64,000 nt of DNA from Colletes latitarsis (taxonomy: Eukaryota > Arthropoda > Insecta > Hymenoptera > Colletidae): the NCBI RefSeq assembly GCF_051014445.1, contig NW_027488365.1, positions 44,154,001 to 44,218,000 of the forward strand, read 5' to 3'. Positions 41,400-54,060 of this stretch are shown piece after piece. Below the pieces are notes generated by a model. The model was not told the DNA's origin. It made no database searches and was given only the letters and a program-made list of their open reading frames with translations. Position 1 is the first letter of the stretch; every line of letters begins with the position of its first letter. The translations under genes and the position numbers were made by a program.

Positions 41400-44300
41400 A
41401 ATCACGTAGTAATGTGGTAACACACTGAAGCAGTCAATTAAACCTGGTTTCGATCAATATTTTAGAGGATAACACCGGTTAGGTCTGGGTTAGGTCTGGG
41501 TTATGCCCGCATCTGGCTCATGATTTCGCCTTCTTCGCATACTTGTTGGCCAGATCCTGGGTTTTTTCCGTGTTTGAATCACGTAGTAATGTTGTACCAC
41601 ACTGAGGCAGTCAATTAAACCTGGATTCGGACAGTATTTTAGAGGATAACACCGGTTAGGTCTGGGTTAGGTCCGGGATATGCCCGCATCTGGCTCATGA
41701 TTTTGCCTTCTTCGCATAGTTGTTGGCCAGATCCTGGGTTTTTTTCGTGTTTGAATCACGTAGTAATGTGGTAACACACTTAAGCAGTCAATCAAACCTG
41801 GTTTCGATCAATATTTTCGAGGATAACGCCGGTTAGGTCTGGGTTAGGTCTGGGTTATGCCCGCATCTGGCTCATGATTTTGCCTTCTTCGCATACTTGT
41901 TGGCCAGATCCTGGGTTTTTTTCGTGTTTGAATCAAGTAGTAATGTGGTAACACAATGAAGCAGTCAATTAACCCTGGTTTCGATCAATATTTTGGAGGA
42001 TAACACCGGTTAGGTCTGGGTTAGGTCTAGGTTATGCCCGCATCTGGCTTACACTTTCGCCTTTTTCGCAAACTTGTTGGGTAGATCCTGGGTTTTTTTC
42101 GGGTTTGAATCACGTGGTAATGTGGTACGACACAGAAACAATCCATTAAACCTGGATTGGGACAGTATTTTAGAGGATAACACCGGTTAGGTCTGGGTTA
42201 GGTCTGGGATATGCGCGCATCTGGCTTATACTTTCGCCTTTTTCGCAAACTTGTTGGCCAGATCCTGGGTTTTTTCCGTGTTTGAATCACGTAGTAATGT
42301 GGTACCACACTGAGGCAGTCAATTAGACCTGGTTTCGATCAATATTTTAGAGGATAACACCGGTTAGGTCTGGTATATGCGCGCATCTGGCTTATACTTT
42401 CGCCTTTTTCGCAATCTTGTTAGCCAGATCATGGGTTTTTTCCGTGTTTGAATCACGTAGTAACGTTGTACCACACTGAGGCTGTCAATTAAACCTGGTT
42501 TCGATCAATATTTTAGAGGATAACACCGGTTAGGTCTGGTTTAGGTCTGGTATATGCGCGCATCTGGCTTATACTTTCGCCTTTTTCGCAAACTTGTTGG
42601 CCAGATCCTGGGGTTTTACCGTGTTTGAATCACGTAGTAATGTGGTAACACACTGAAGGAGTCAATTAAACCTGGTTTCGATCAATATTTTAGAGGATAA
42701 CACCGGTTAGGTCTGGGTTAGGTCTGGGTTATGCCCGCATCTGGCTCATGATTTTGCCTCCTTGGCATACCTCTTGGCCATATCCTGGGTTTTCTTCGTG
42801 TTTGAATCACGTAGTAATGTGGTAACACACTGAAGCAGTCAATTAAACCTGGTTTCGATCAATATTTCAGAGGATAACGCCGGTTAGGTCTGGGTTAGGT
42901 CTGGGTTATGCCCGCATCTGGCTCATGATTTTGCCTTCTTCGCATACTTGTTGGCCAGATCCTGGGTTTTTTTCGTGTTTGAATCACGTAGTAATGTCGT
43001 AATACACTGAAGCAGTCAATTAAACCTGGTTTCGATCAATATTTTAGAGGATAACACCGGTTAGGTCTGGGTTAGGTCTGGGTTATGCCCGCATCTGGCT
43101 CATGATTTTGCCTTCTTCGCATACTTGTTGGCCAGATCCTGGTTTTTTTTCGTGTTTGAATCACGTAGTAATGTGGTAATACACTGAAGCAGTCAATTAA
43201 ACCAGGTTTCGATGAATATTTTAGAGGATAACACCGGTTAGGTCTGGGTTAGGTCTGGGATATGCGCGCATCTGGCTTATACTTTCGCCTTTTTCGCAAA
43301 CTTGTTGGCCAGATCCTGGGTTTTTTCCGTGTTTGAATCACGTAGTAATGTGGTACCACACTGAGGCAGTCAATTAAACCTGGTTTCGATCAATATTTCA
43401 CAGGATAACACCGGTTAGGTCTGGGTTAGGTCTGGGTTATGCCCGCATCAGGCTCATGATTTTGCCTTCTTCGCATACTTGTTGGCCAGATCCTGGGTTT
43501 TTTTCGTGTTTGAATCACGTAGTAATGTGGTAATACACTGAAGCAGTCAATTAAACCAGGTATCGATGAATATTTTAGAGGATAACACCGGTTAGGTCTG
43601 GGTTAGGTCTGGGATATGCGCGCATCTGGCTTATACTTTCGCCTTTTTCGCAAACTTCTTGGCCAGATCCTGGGTTTTTTCGTGTTTGAATCACGTAGTA
43701 ATGTGGTAGCACAATGAAGCAGTCAATTAACCCTGGCTTCGATCCATATTTTGGAGGATAACACCGGTTAGATCTGGGTTAGGTCTGGGTTATGCCCGCA
43801 TCTGGCTCATGATTTTGCCTTTTTCGCAAACTTGTTGGCCAGATCTTGGGTTTCGTTCGTATTTGAATCACGTAGTAATGTGGTAACACACTGAAGCAGT
43901 CAATTAAACCTCGTTTCGCTCAGTATTTTAGAGGATAACATCGGTTAGGTCTGGCTTAGGTCTCGGTCATACCCGCATCTGGCTCATGATTTTGCCTTCT
44001 TCGCATACTTGTTGGCCAGATCCTGGGTTTTTTTCGTGTTTGAATCACGTAGGAATGTGGTAACACACTGAAGCAGTCAATTAAACCTGGTTTCGATCAA
44101 TATTTCAGAGGATAACACCGGTTAGGTCTGGGTTAGGTCCGGGATATGCCCGCATCTGGCTCATGATTTTGCCTTCTTCGCATACTTGTTGGCCAGATCC
44201 TGGGTTTTTATCGTGTTTGAATCAAGTAGTAATGTGGTAACACAATGAAGCAGTCAATTAACCCTGGTTTCGATCAATATTTTGGAGGATAACACCGGTT

Positions 44301-47300
44301 AGGTCTGGGTTAGGTCTGGGTTATGCCCGCATCTGGCTCATGATTTCGCCTTCTTCGCATACTTGTTGGCCAGATCCTGGGTTTTTTTCGTGTTTGAATC
44401 ACGTAGTAATGTGGTAACACACTGAAGCAGTCAATTAAACCTGGTTTCGATCAATATTTTAGAGGATAACACCGGTTAGGTCTGGGTTAGGTCTGGGTTA
44501 TGCCCGCATCTGGCTCATGATTTCGCCTTCTTCGCATACTTGTTGGCCAGATCCTGGGTTTTTTCCGTGTTTGAATCACGTAGTAATGCTGTACCACACT
44601 GAGGCAGTCAATTAAACCTGGATTCGGACAGTATTTTAGAGGATAACACCGGTTAGGTCTGGGTTAGGTCCGGGATATGCCCGCATCTGGCTCATGATTT
44701 TGCCTTCTTCGCATACTTGTTGGCCAGATCCTGGGTTTTTTTCGTGTTTGAATCACGTAGTAATGTGGTAACACACTTAAGCAGTCAATTAAACCTGGTT
44801 TCGGTCAATATTTTAGAGGATAACACCGGTTAGGTCTGGGTTAGGTCCGGGATATGCCCGCATCTGGCTCATGATTTTGCCTTCTTCGCATACTTGTTGG
44901 CCAGATCCTGGGTTTTATTCGTGTTTGAATCAAGTAGTAATGTGGTAACACAATGAAGCAGGCAATTAACCCTGGTTTCGATCAATATTTTGGAGGATAA
45001 CACCGGTTAGGTCTGGGTTAGGTCTAGGTTATGCCCGCATCTGGCTTACACTTTCGCCTTTTTCGCAAACTTGTTGGGTAGATCCTGGGTTTTTTTCGGG
45101 TTTGAATCACGTGGTAATGTGGTACGACACAGAAACAATCCATTAAACCTGGATTGGGACAGTATTTTAGAGGATAACACCGGTTAGGTCTGGGTTAGGT
45201 CTGGGATATGCGCGCATCTGGCTTATACTTTCGCCTTTTTCGCAAACTTGTTGGCCAGATCCTGGGTTTTTTCCGTGTTTGAATCACGTAGTAATGTGGT
45301 ACCACACTGAGGCAGTCAATTAAACCTGGTTTCGATCAATATTTTAGAGGATAACACCGGTTAGGTCTGGTATATGCGCGCATCTGGCTTATACTTTCGC
45401 CTTTTTCGCAATCTTGTTAGCCAGATCATGGGTTTTTTCCGTGTTTGAATCACGTAGTAACGTTGTACCACACTGAGGCTGTCAATTAAACCTGGTTTCG
45501 ATCAATATTTTAGAGGATAACACCGGTTAGGTCTGGTTTAGGTCTGGTATATGCGCGCATCTGGCTTATACTTTCGCCTTTTTCGCAAACTTGTTGGCCA
45601 GATCCTGAGGTTTTACCGTGTTTGAATCACGTAGTAATGTGATAACACACTGAAGGAGTCAATTAAACCTGGTTTCGATCAATATTTTAGAGGATAACAC
45701 CGGTTAGGTCTGGGTTAGGTCTGGGTTATGCCCGCATCTGGCTCATGATTTTGCCTCCTTGGCATACTTCTTGGCCATATCCTGGGTTTTCTTCGTGTTT
45801 GAATCACGTAGTAATGTGGTAACACACTGAAGCAGTCAATTAAACCTGGTTTCGATCAATATTTCAGAGGATAACGCCGGTTAGGTCTGGGTTAGGTCTG
45901 GGTTATGCCCGCATCTGGCTCATGATTTTGCCTTCTTCGCATACTTGTTGGCCAGATCCTGGGTTTTTTTCGTGTTTGAATCACGTAGTAATGTCGTAAT
46001 ACACTGAAGCAGTCAATTAAACCTGGTTTCGATCAATATTTTAGAGGATAACACCGGTTAGGTCTGGGTTAGGTCTGGGTTATGCCCGCATCTGGCTCAT
46101 GATTTTGCCTTCTTCGCATACTTGTTGGCCAGATCCTGGTTTTTTTTCGTGTTTGAATCACGTAGTAATGTGGTAATACACTGAAGCAGTCAATTAAACC
46201 AGGTTTCGATGAATATTTTAGAGGATAACACCGGTTAGGTCTGGGTTAGGTCTGGGATATGCGCGCATCTGGCTTATACCTTCGCCTTTTTCGCAAACTT
46301 GTTGGCCAGATCCTGGGTTTTTTCCGTGTTTGAATCACGTAGTAATGTGGTACCACACTGAGGCAGTCAATTAAACCTGGTTTCGATCAATATTTCACAG
46401 GATAACACCGGTTAGGTCTGGGTTAGGTCTGGGTTATGCCCGCATCAGGCTCATGATTTTGCCTTCTTCGCATACTTGTTGGCCAGATCCTGGGTTTTTT
46501 TCGTGTTTGAATCACGTAGTAATGTGGTAATACACTGAAGCAGTCAATTAAACCAGGTTTCGATGAATATTATAGAGGATAACACCGGTTAGGTCTGGGT
46601 TAGGTCTGGGATATGCGCGCATCTGGCTTATACTTTCGCCTTTTTCGCAAACTTCTTGGCCAGATCCTGGGTTTTTTCGTGTTTGAATCACGTAGTAATG
46701 TGGTAGCACAATGAAGCAGTCAATTAACCCTGGCTTCGATCCATATTTTGGAGGATAACACCGGTTAGATCTGGGTTAGGTCTGGGTTATGCCCGCATCT
46801 GGCTCATGATTTTGCCTTTTTCGCAAACTTGTTGGCCAGATCTTGGGTTTCGTTCGTATTTGAATCACGTAGTAATGTGGTAACACACTGAAGCAGTCAA
46901 TTAAACCTGGTTTCGATCAATATTTTAGAGGATAACACCGGTTAGGTCTGGGTTAGGTCTGGGTTATGCCCGCATCTGGCTCATGATTTCGCCTTCTTCG
47001 CATACTTGTTGGCCAGATCCTGGGTTTTTTCCGTGTTTGAATCACGTAGTAATGTTGTACCACACTGAGGCAGTCAATTAAACCTGGATTCGGACAGTAT
47101 TTTAGAGGATAACACCGGTTAGGTCTGGGTTAGGTCCGGGATATGCCCGCATCTGGCTCATGATTTTGCCTTCTTCGCATACTTGTTGGCCAGATCCTGG
47201 GTTTTTTTCGTGTTTGAATCACGTAGTAATGTGGTAACACACTTAAGCAGTCAATTAAACCTGGTTTCGATCAATATTTTAGAGGATAACACCGGTTAGG

Positions 47301-47550
47301 TCTGGGTTAGGTCCGGGATATGCCCGCATCTGGCTCATGATTTTGCCTTCTTCGCATACTTGTTGGCCAGATCCTGGGTTTTTTTCGTGTTTGAATCAAG
47401 TAGTAATGTGGTAACACAATGAAGCAGGCAATTAACCCTGGTTTCGATCAATATTTTGGAGGATAACACCGGTTAGGTCTGGGTTAGGTCTAGGTTATGC
47501 CCGCATCTGGCTTACACTTTCGCCTTTTTCGCAAACTTGTTGGGTAGATC
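41400..47550. repeat. tandem 3.0-kb higher-order duplication with a shortened third copy
   Basis: Rare variants recur at a fixed offset of 2997 bp: TTGGGTAGATCC at 42079 and 45076, CTTGGCATAC at 42761 and 45758, CGTTCGTATTTG at 43854 and 46851. The next type III monomer is at 47542, only 2466 bp on, so the following unit has lost about three monomers. Boundaries are approximate. Confidence 0.75.
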
Positions 47551-48384
47551 CTGGGTTTTTTTCGGGTTTGAATCACGTGGTAATGTGGTACGACACAGAA
47601 ACAATCCATTAAACCTGGATTGGGACAGTATTTTAGAGGATAACACCGGTTAGGTCTGGGTTAGGTCTGGGATATGCGCGCATCTGGCTTATACTTTCGC
47701 CTTTTTCGCAAACTTGTTGGCCAGATCCTGGGTTTTTTCCGTGTTTGAATCACGTAGTAATGTGGTACCACACTGAGGCAGTCAATTATACCTGGTTTCG
47801 ATCAATATTTCACAGGATAACACCGGTTAGGCCTGGGTTAGGTCTGGGTTATGCCCGCATCTGGCTCATGATTTTGCCTCCTTCGCATACTTGTTGGCCA
47901 TATCCTGGGTTTTCTTCGTGTTTGAATCACGTAGTAATGTGGTAACACACTGAAGCAGTCAATTAAACCTGGTTTCGATCAATATTTCAGAGGATAACAC
48001 CGGTTAGGTCTGGGTTAGGTCTGGGTTATGCCCGCATCTGGCTCATGATTTTGCCTTCTTCGCATACTTGTTGGCCAGATCCTGGGTTTTTTTCGTGTTT
48101 GAATCACGTAGTAATGTGGTAACACACTGAAGCAGTCAATTAAACCTTGTTTCGATCAATATTTTAGAGGATAACACCGGTTAGGTCTGGGTTAGGTCTG
48201 GGTTATGCCCGCATCTGGCTCATGATTTTGCCTTCTTCGCATACTTGTTGGCCAGATCCTGGGTTTTTTTCGTGTTTGAATCACGTAGTAATGTCGTAAT
48301 ACACTGAAGCAGTCAATTAAACCTGGTTTCGATCAATATTTTAGAGGATAACACCGGTTAGGTCTGGGTTAGGTCTGGGTTATG

Positions 48385-48405
48385 CCCGCATCTGAGGCAG
48401 TCAAT
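48385..48405. repeat. internally deleted monomer junction
   Basis: CCCGCATCTG is joined directly to AGGCAGTCAATT. The part of the monomer from GCTCATG to the CACACTG before AGGCAG is missing, a little over 100 bp. CTG is present at both ends of the deletion, a 3-bp microhomology. Confidence 0.8.
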
Positions 48406-50399
48406 TAAACCTGGTTTCGATCAATATTTTAGAGGATAACACCGGTTAGGTCTGGTATATGCGCGCATCTGGCTTATACTTTCGCCTTTTTCGCAATCTT
48501 GTTAGCCAGATCATGGGTTTTTTCCGTGTTTGAATCACGTAGTAACGTTGTACCACACTGAGGCTGTCAATTAAACCTGGTTTCGATCAATATTTTAGAG
48601 GATAACACCGGTTAGGTCTGGGTTAGGTCCGGGATATGCCCGCATCTGGCTCATGATTTTGCCTTCTTCGCATACTTGTTGGCCAGATCCTGGGTTTTTT
48701 TCGTGTTTGAATCACGTAGTAATGTGGTAACACACTGAAGCAGTCAATTAAACCTGGTTTCGATCAATATTTCAGAGGATAACGCCGGTTAGGTCTGGGT
48801 TAGGTCTGGGTTATGCCCGCATCTGGCTCATGATTTTGCCTTCTTCGCATACTTGTTGGCCAGATCCTGGTTTTTTTTCGTGTTTGAATCACGTAGTAAT
48901 GTGGTAATACACTGAAGCAGTCAATTAAACCAGGTTTCGATGAATATTTTAGAGGATAACACCGGTTAGGTCTGGGTTAGGTCTGGGATATGCGCGCATC
49001 TGGCTTATACTTTCGCCTTTTTCGCAAACTTGTTGGCCAGATCCTGGTTTTTTTCCGTGTTTGAATCACGTAGTAATGTGGTACCACACTGAGGCAGTCA
49101 ATTAAACCTGGTTTCGATCAATATTTCACAGGATAACACCGGTTAGGTCTGGGTTAGGTCTGGGTTATGCCCGCATCAGGCTCATGATTTTGCCTTCTTC
49201 GCATACTTGTTGGCCAGATCCTGGGTTTTTTTCGTGTTTGAATCACGTAGTAATGTGGTAATACACTGAAGCAGTCAATTAAACCAGGTTTCGATGAATA
49301 TTTTAGAGGATAACACCGGTTAGGTCTGGGTTAGGTCTGGGATATGCGCGCATCTGGCTTATACTTTCGCCTTTTTCGCAAACTTCTTGGCCAGATCCTG
49401 GGTTTTTTCGTGTTTGAATCACGTAGTAATGTGGTAGCACAATGAAGCAGTCAATTAACCCTGGCTTCGATCCATATTTTGGAGGATAACACCGGTTAGA
49501 TCTGGGTTAGGTCTGGGTTATGCCCGCATCTGGCTCATGATTTTGCCTTTTTCGCAAACTTGTTGGCCAGATCTTGGGTTTCGTTCGTATTTGAATCACG
49601 TAGTAATGTGGTAACACACTGAAGCAGTCAATTAAACCTCGTTTCGCTCAGTATTTTAGAGGATAACATCGGTTAGGTCTGGCTTAGGTCTCGGTCATAC
49701 CCGCATCTGGCTCATGATTTTGCCTTCTTCGCATACTTGTTGGCCAGATCCTGGGATTTTCCGTGTTTGAATCACGTAGTAATGTGGTACCACACTGAGG
49801 CAGTCAATTAAACCTGGTTTCGATCAATATTTCAGAGGATAACACCGGTTAGGTCTGGGCTAGGTCCGGGATATGCCCGCATCTGGCTCATGATTTTGCC
49901 TTTTTCGCAAAGTTGTTGGCCAGATCTTGGGTTTCTTTCGTGTTTGAATCACGTAGTAATGTGGTAACACACTGAAGCAGTCAACTAAACCTGGTTTCGA
50001 TCATTATTTTAGAGGATAACACCGGTTTGGTCTAGGTTAGGTCTGGGTTATGCCCGCATCTGGCTCATGATTTTGCCTTCTTCGCATACTTGTTGGCCAG
50101 ATCCTGGGTTTTTTTCGTGTTTGAATCACGTAGTAATGTGGTAACACACTGAAGCAGTCAATTAAACCTGGTTTCGATCATTATTTTAGAGGATAACACC
50201 GGTTTGGTCTAGGTTAGGTCTGGGTTATGCCCGCATCTGGCTCATGATTTTGCCTTCTTCGCATACTTGTTGGCCAGATCCTGGGTTTTTTTCGTGTTTG
50301 AATCACGTAGTAATGTGGTAACACACTGAAGCAGTCAATTAAACCTGGTTTCGATCAATATTTTAGAGGATAACACCGGTTAGGTCTGGGTTAGGTCTG

Positions 50400-51800
50400 G
50401 GATATGCGCGCATCTGGCTCATGATTTTGCCTTCTTCGCATACTTGTTGGCCAGATCCTGGGTTTTTTTCGTTTTGAATCACGTAGTAATGTGGTAACAC
50501 ACTGAAGCAGTCAATTAAACCTGGTTTCGATCAATATTTTAGAGGATAACACCGGTTAGGTCTGGGTTAGGTCTGGGATATGCGCGCATCTGGCTTATAC
50601 TTTCGCCTTTTTCGCAAACTTGTTGGCCAGATCCTGGGTTTTTTCCGTGTTTGAATCACGTAGTAATGTGGTACCACACTGAGGCAGTCAATTAAACCTG
50701 GTTTCGATGAATATTTTAGAGGATAACACCGGTTAGGTCTGGAATATGCGCGCATCTGGCTTATACTTTCGCCTTTTTCGCAAACTTGTTGGCCAGATCA
50801 TGGGTTTTTTCCGTGTTTGAATCACGTAGTAATGTTGTACCACACTGAGGCAGTCAATTAAACCTGGTTTCGATCAATATTTTAGAGGATAACACCGGTT
50901 AGGTCTGGGTTAGGTCTGGTATATGCGCGCATCTGGCTTATACTTTCGCCTTTTTCGCAATCTTGTTGGCCAGATCATGGGTTTTTTCCGTGTTTGAATC
51001 ACGTAGTAACGTTGTACCACACTGTGGCAGTCAATTAAACCTGGTTTCGATCAATATTTTAGAGGATAACACCGGTTAGGTCTGGGTTAGGTCTGGGATA
51101 TGCGCGCATCTGGCTCATGATTTTGCCTTCTTCGCATACTTGTTGGCAGATCCTGGGTTTTTTTCGTTTTGAATCACGTAGTAATGTGGTAACACACTGA
51201 AGCAGTCAATTAAACCTGGTTTCGATCAATATTTTAGAGGATAACACCGGTTAGGTCTGGGTTAGGTCTGGGATATTCGCGCATCTGGCTTATACTTTCG
51301 CCTTTTTCGCAAACTTGTTGGCCAGATCCTGGGTTTTTTCCGTGTTTGAATCACGTAGTAATGTGGTACCACACTGAGGCAGTCAATTAAACCAGGTTTC
51401 GATGAATATTTTAGAGGATAACACCGGTTAGGTCTGGAATATGCGCGCATCTGGCTTATACTTTCGCCTTTTTCGCAAACTTGTTGGCCAGATCATGGGT
51501 TTTTTCCGTGTTTGAATCACGTAGTAATGTTGTACCACACTGAGGCAGTCAATTAAACCTGGTTTCGATCAATATTTTAGAGGATAACACCGGTTAGGTC
51601 TGGGTTAGGTCTGGTATATGCGCGCATCTGGCTTATACTTTCGCCTTTTTCGCAATCTTGTTGGCCAGATCATGGGTTTTTTCCGTGTTTGAATCACGCA
51701 GTAACGTTGTACCACACTGAGGCAGTCAATTAAACCTGGTTTCGATCAATATTTTAGAGGATAACACCGGTTAGGTCTGGGTTACGTCTGGTATATGCGC
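50400..51800. repeat. 695-bp tandem duplication (four monomers)
   Basis: Two blocks offset by 695 bp share the TTCGTTTTGAATCACG monomer, a type II monomer, a single-11-mer TCTGGAATATGCG monomer and an AACGTTGTACC monomer in the same order, with only scattered differences. Ends are approximate. Confidence 0.7.
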
Positions 51801-54060
51801 GCATCTGGCTTATACTTTCGCCTTTTTCGCAAACTTGTTGGCCAGATCCTGGGTTTTTTCCGTGTTTGAATCACGTAGTAATGTGGTACCACACTGAGGC
51901 AGTCAATTATACCTGGTATCGATCAATATTTCACAGGATAACACCGGTTAGGCCTGGGTTAGGTCTGGGTTATGCCCGCATCTGGCTCATGATTTTGCCT
52001 CCTTCGCATACTTGTTGGCCATATCCTGGGTTTTCTTCGTGTTTGAATCACGTAGTAATGTGGTAACACACTGAAGCAGTCAATTAAACCTGGTTTCGAT
52101 CAATATTTCAGAGGATAACACCGGTTAGGTCTGGGTTAGGTCTGGGTTATGCCCGCATCTGGCTCATGATTTTGCCTTCTTCGCATACTTGTTGGCCAGA
52201 TCCTGGGTTTTTTTCGTGTTTGAATCACGTAGTAATGTGGTAACACACTGAAGCAGTCAATTAAACCTTGTTTCGATCAATATTTTAGAGGATAACACCG
52301 GTTAGGTCTGGGTTAGGTCCGGGATATGCCCGCATCTGGCTCATGATTTTGCCTTCTTCGCATACTTGTTGGCCAGATCCTGGGTTTTTTTCGTGTTTGA
52401 ATCACGTAGTAATGTGGTACCACAGTGAAGGAGTCAATTAAACCTGGTTTCGATCAATATTTTAGAGGATAACACCGGGTAGGTCTGAGTTAGGTCTGGG
52501 ATATGCGCGCATCTGGCTTATACTTTCGCTTTATTCGCAAACCTGTTGGCCAGATCCTGGCTTTTCTTCGTGTTTGAATCACGTAGTAATGTGGTAGTAC
52601 ACTGAAGCAGTCAATTAAACCTGGTCTCGATCAATATTTTAGAGGATAACACCGGTTAGGTCTGGGTTAGGTCCGGGATATGCCCGCATCTGGCTCATGA
52701 TTTTGCCTTCTTCGCATACTTGTTGGCCAGATCCTGGGTTTTTTTCGTGTTTGAATCACGTAGTAATGTGGTAACACACTTAAGCAGTCAATTAAACCTG
52801 GTTTCGATCAATATTTTAGAGGATAACACCGGTTAAGTCTGGGTTAGGTCCGGGATATGCCCGCATCTGGCTCATGATTTTGCCTTCTTCGCATACTTGT
52901 TGGCTAGATCCTGGGTTTTTTTCGAGTTTGAATAACGCTGTAATGTGGTACCACACTGAAGCAGTCAATTAAACCTGGCTTCGATCAATATTTTAGAGGA
53001 TACCACCGGTTAGGTCTGGGTTAGGTCTGGGATATGCCCGCATCTGGCTCATGATTTTGCCTTCTTCGCATACTTGTTGGCCAGATCCTGGGTTTTTTTC
53101 GTGTTTGAATCACGTAGTAATGTGGTAACACACTGAAGCAGTCAATTAAACCTTGTTTCGATCAATATTTTAGAGGATAACACCGGTTAGGTCTGGGTTA
53201 GGTCCGGGATATGCCCGCATCTGGCTCATGATTTTGCCTTCTTCGCATACTTGTTGGCCAGATCCTGGGTTTTTTTCGTGTTTGAATCACGTAGTAATGT
53301 GGTAACACACTGAAGCAGTCAATTAAACCTGGTTTCGATCAATATTTTAGAGGATAACACCGGTTAGGTCTGGGTTAGGTCCGGGATATGCCCGCATCTG
53401 GCTCATGATTTTGCCTTCTTCGCATACTTGTTGGCCATATCCTGGCTTTTCTTCGTGTTTGAATCACGTAGTAATGTGGTAGTACACTGAAGCAGTCAAT
53501 TAAACCTGGTCTCGATCAATATTTTAGAGGATAACACCGGTTAGGTCTGGGTTAGGTCCGGGATATGCCCGCATCTGGCTCATGATTTTGCCTTCTTCGC
53601 ATACTTGTTGGCCAGATCCTGGGTTTTTTTCGTGTGTGAATCACGTAGTAATGTGGTAACACACTTAAGCAGTCAATTAAACCTGGTTTCGATCAATATT
53701 TTAGAGGATAACACCGGTTAAGTCTGGGTTAGGTCCGGGATATGCCCGCATCTGGCTCATGATTTTGCCTTCTTCGCATACTTGTTGGCTAGATCCTGGG
53801 TTTTTTTCGAGTTTGAATAACGCTGTAATGTGGTACCACACTGAAGCAGTCAATTAAACCTGGCTTCGATCAATATTTTAGAGGATACCACCGGTTAGGT
53901 CTGGGTTAGGTCTGGGATATGCGCGCATCTGGCTCATGATTTTGCCTTCTTCGCATACTTGTAGGCCAGATCCTGGGTTTTTTTCGTTTTGAATCACGTA
54001 GTAATGTGGTAACACACTGAAGCAGTCAATTAAACCTGGTTTCGATCAATATTTTAGAGG

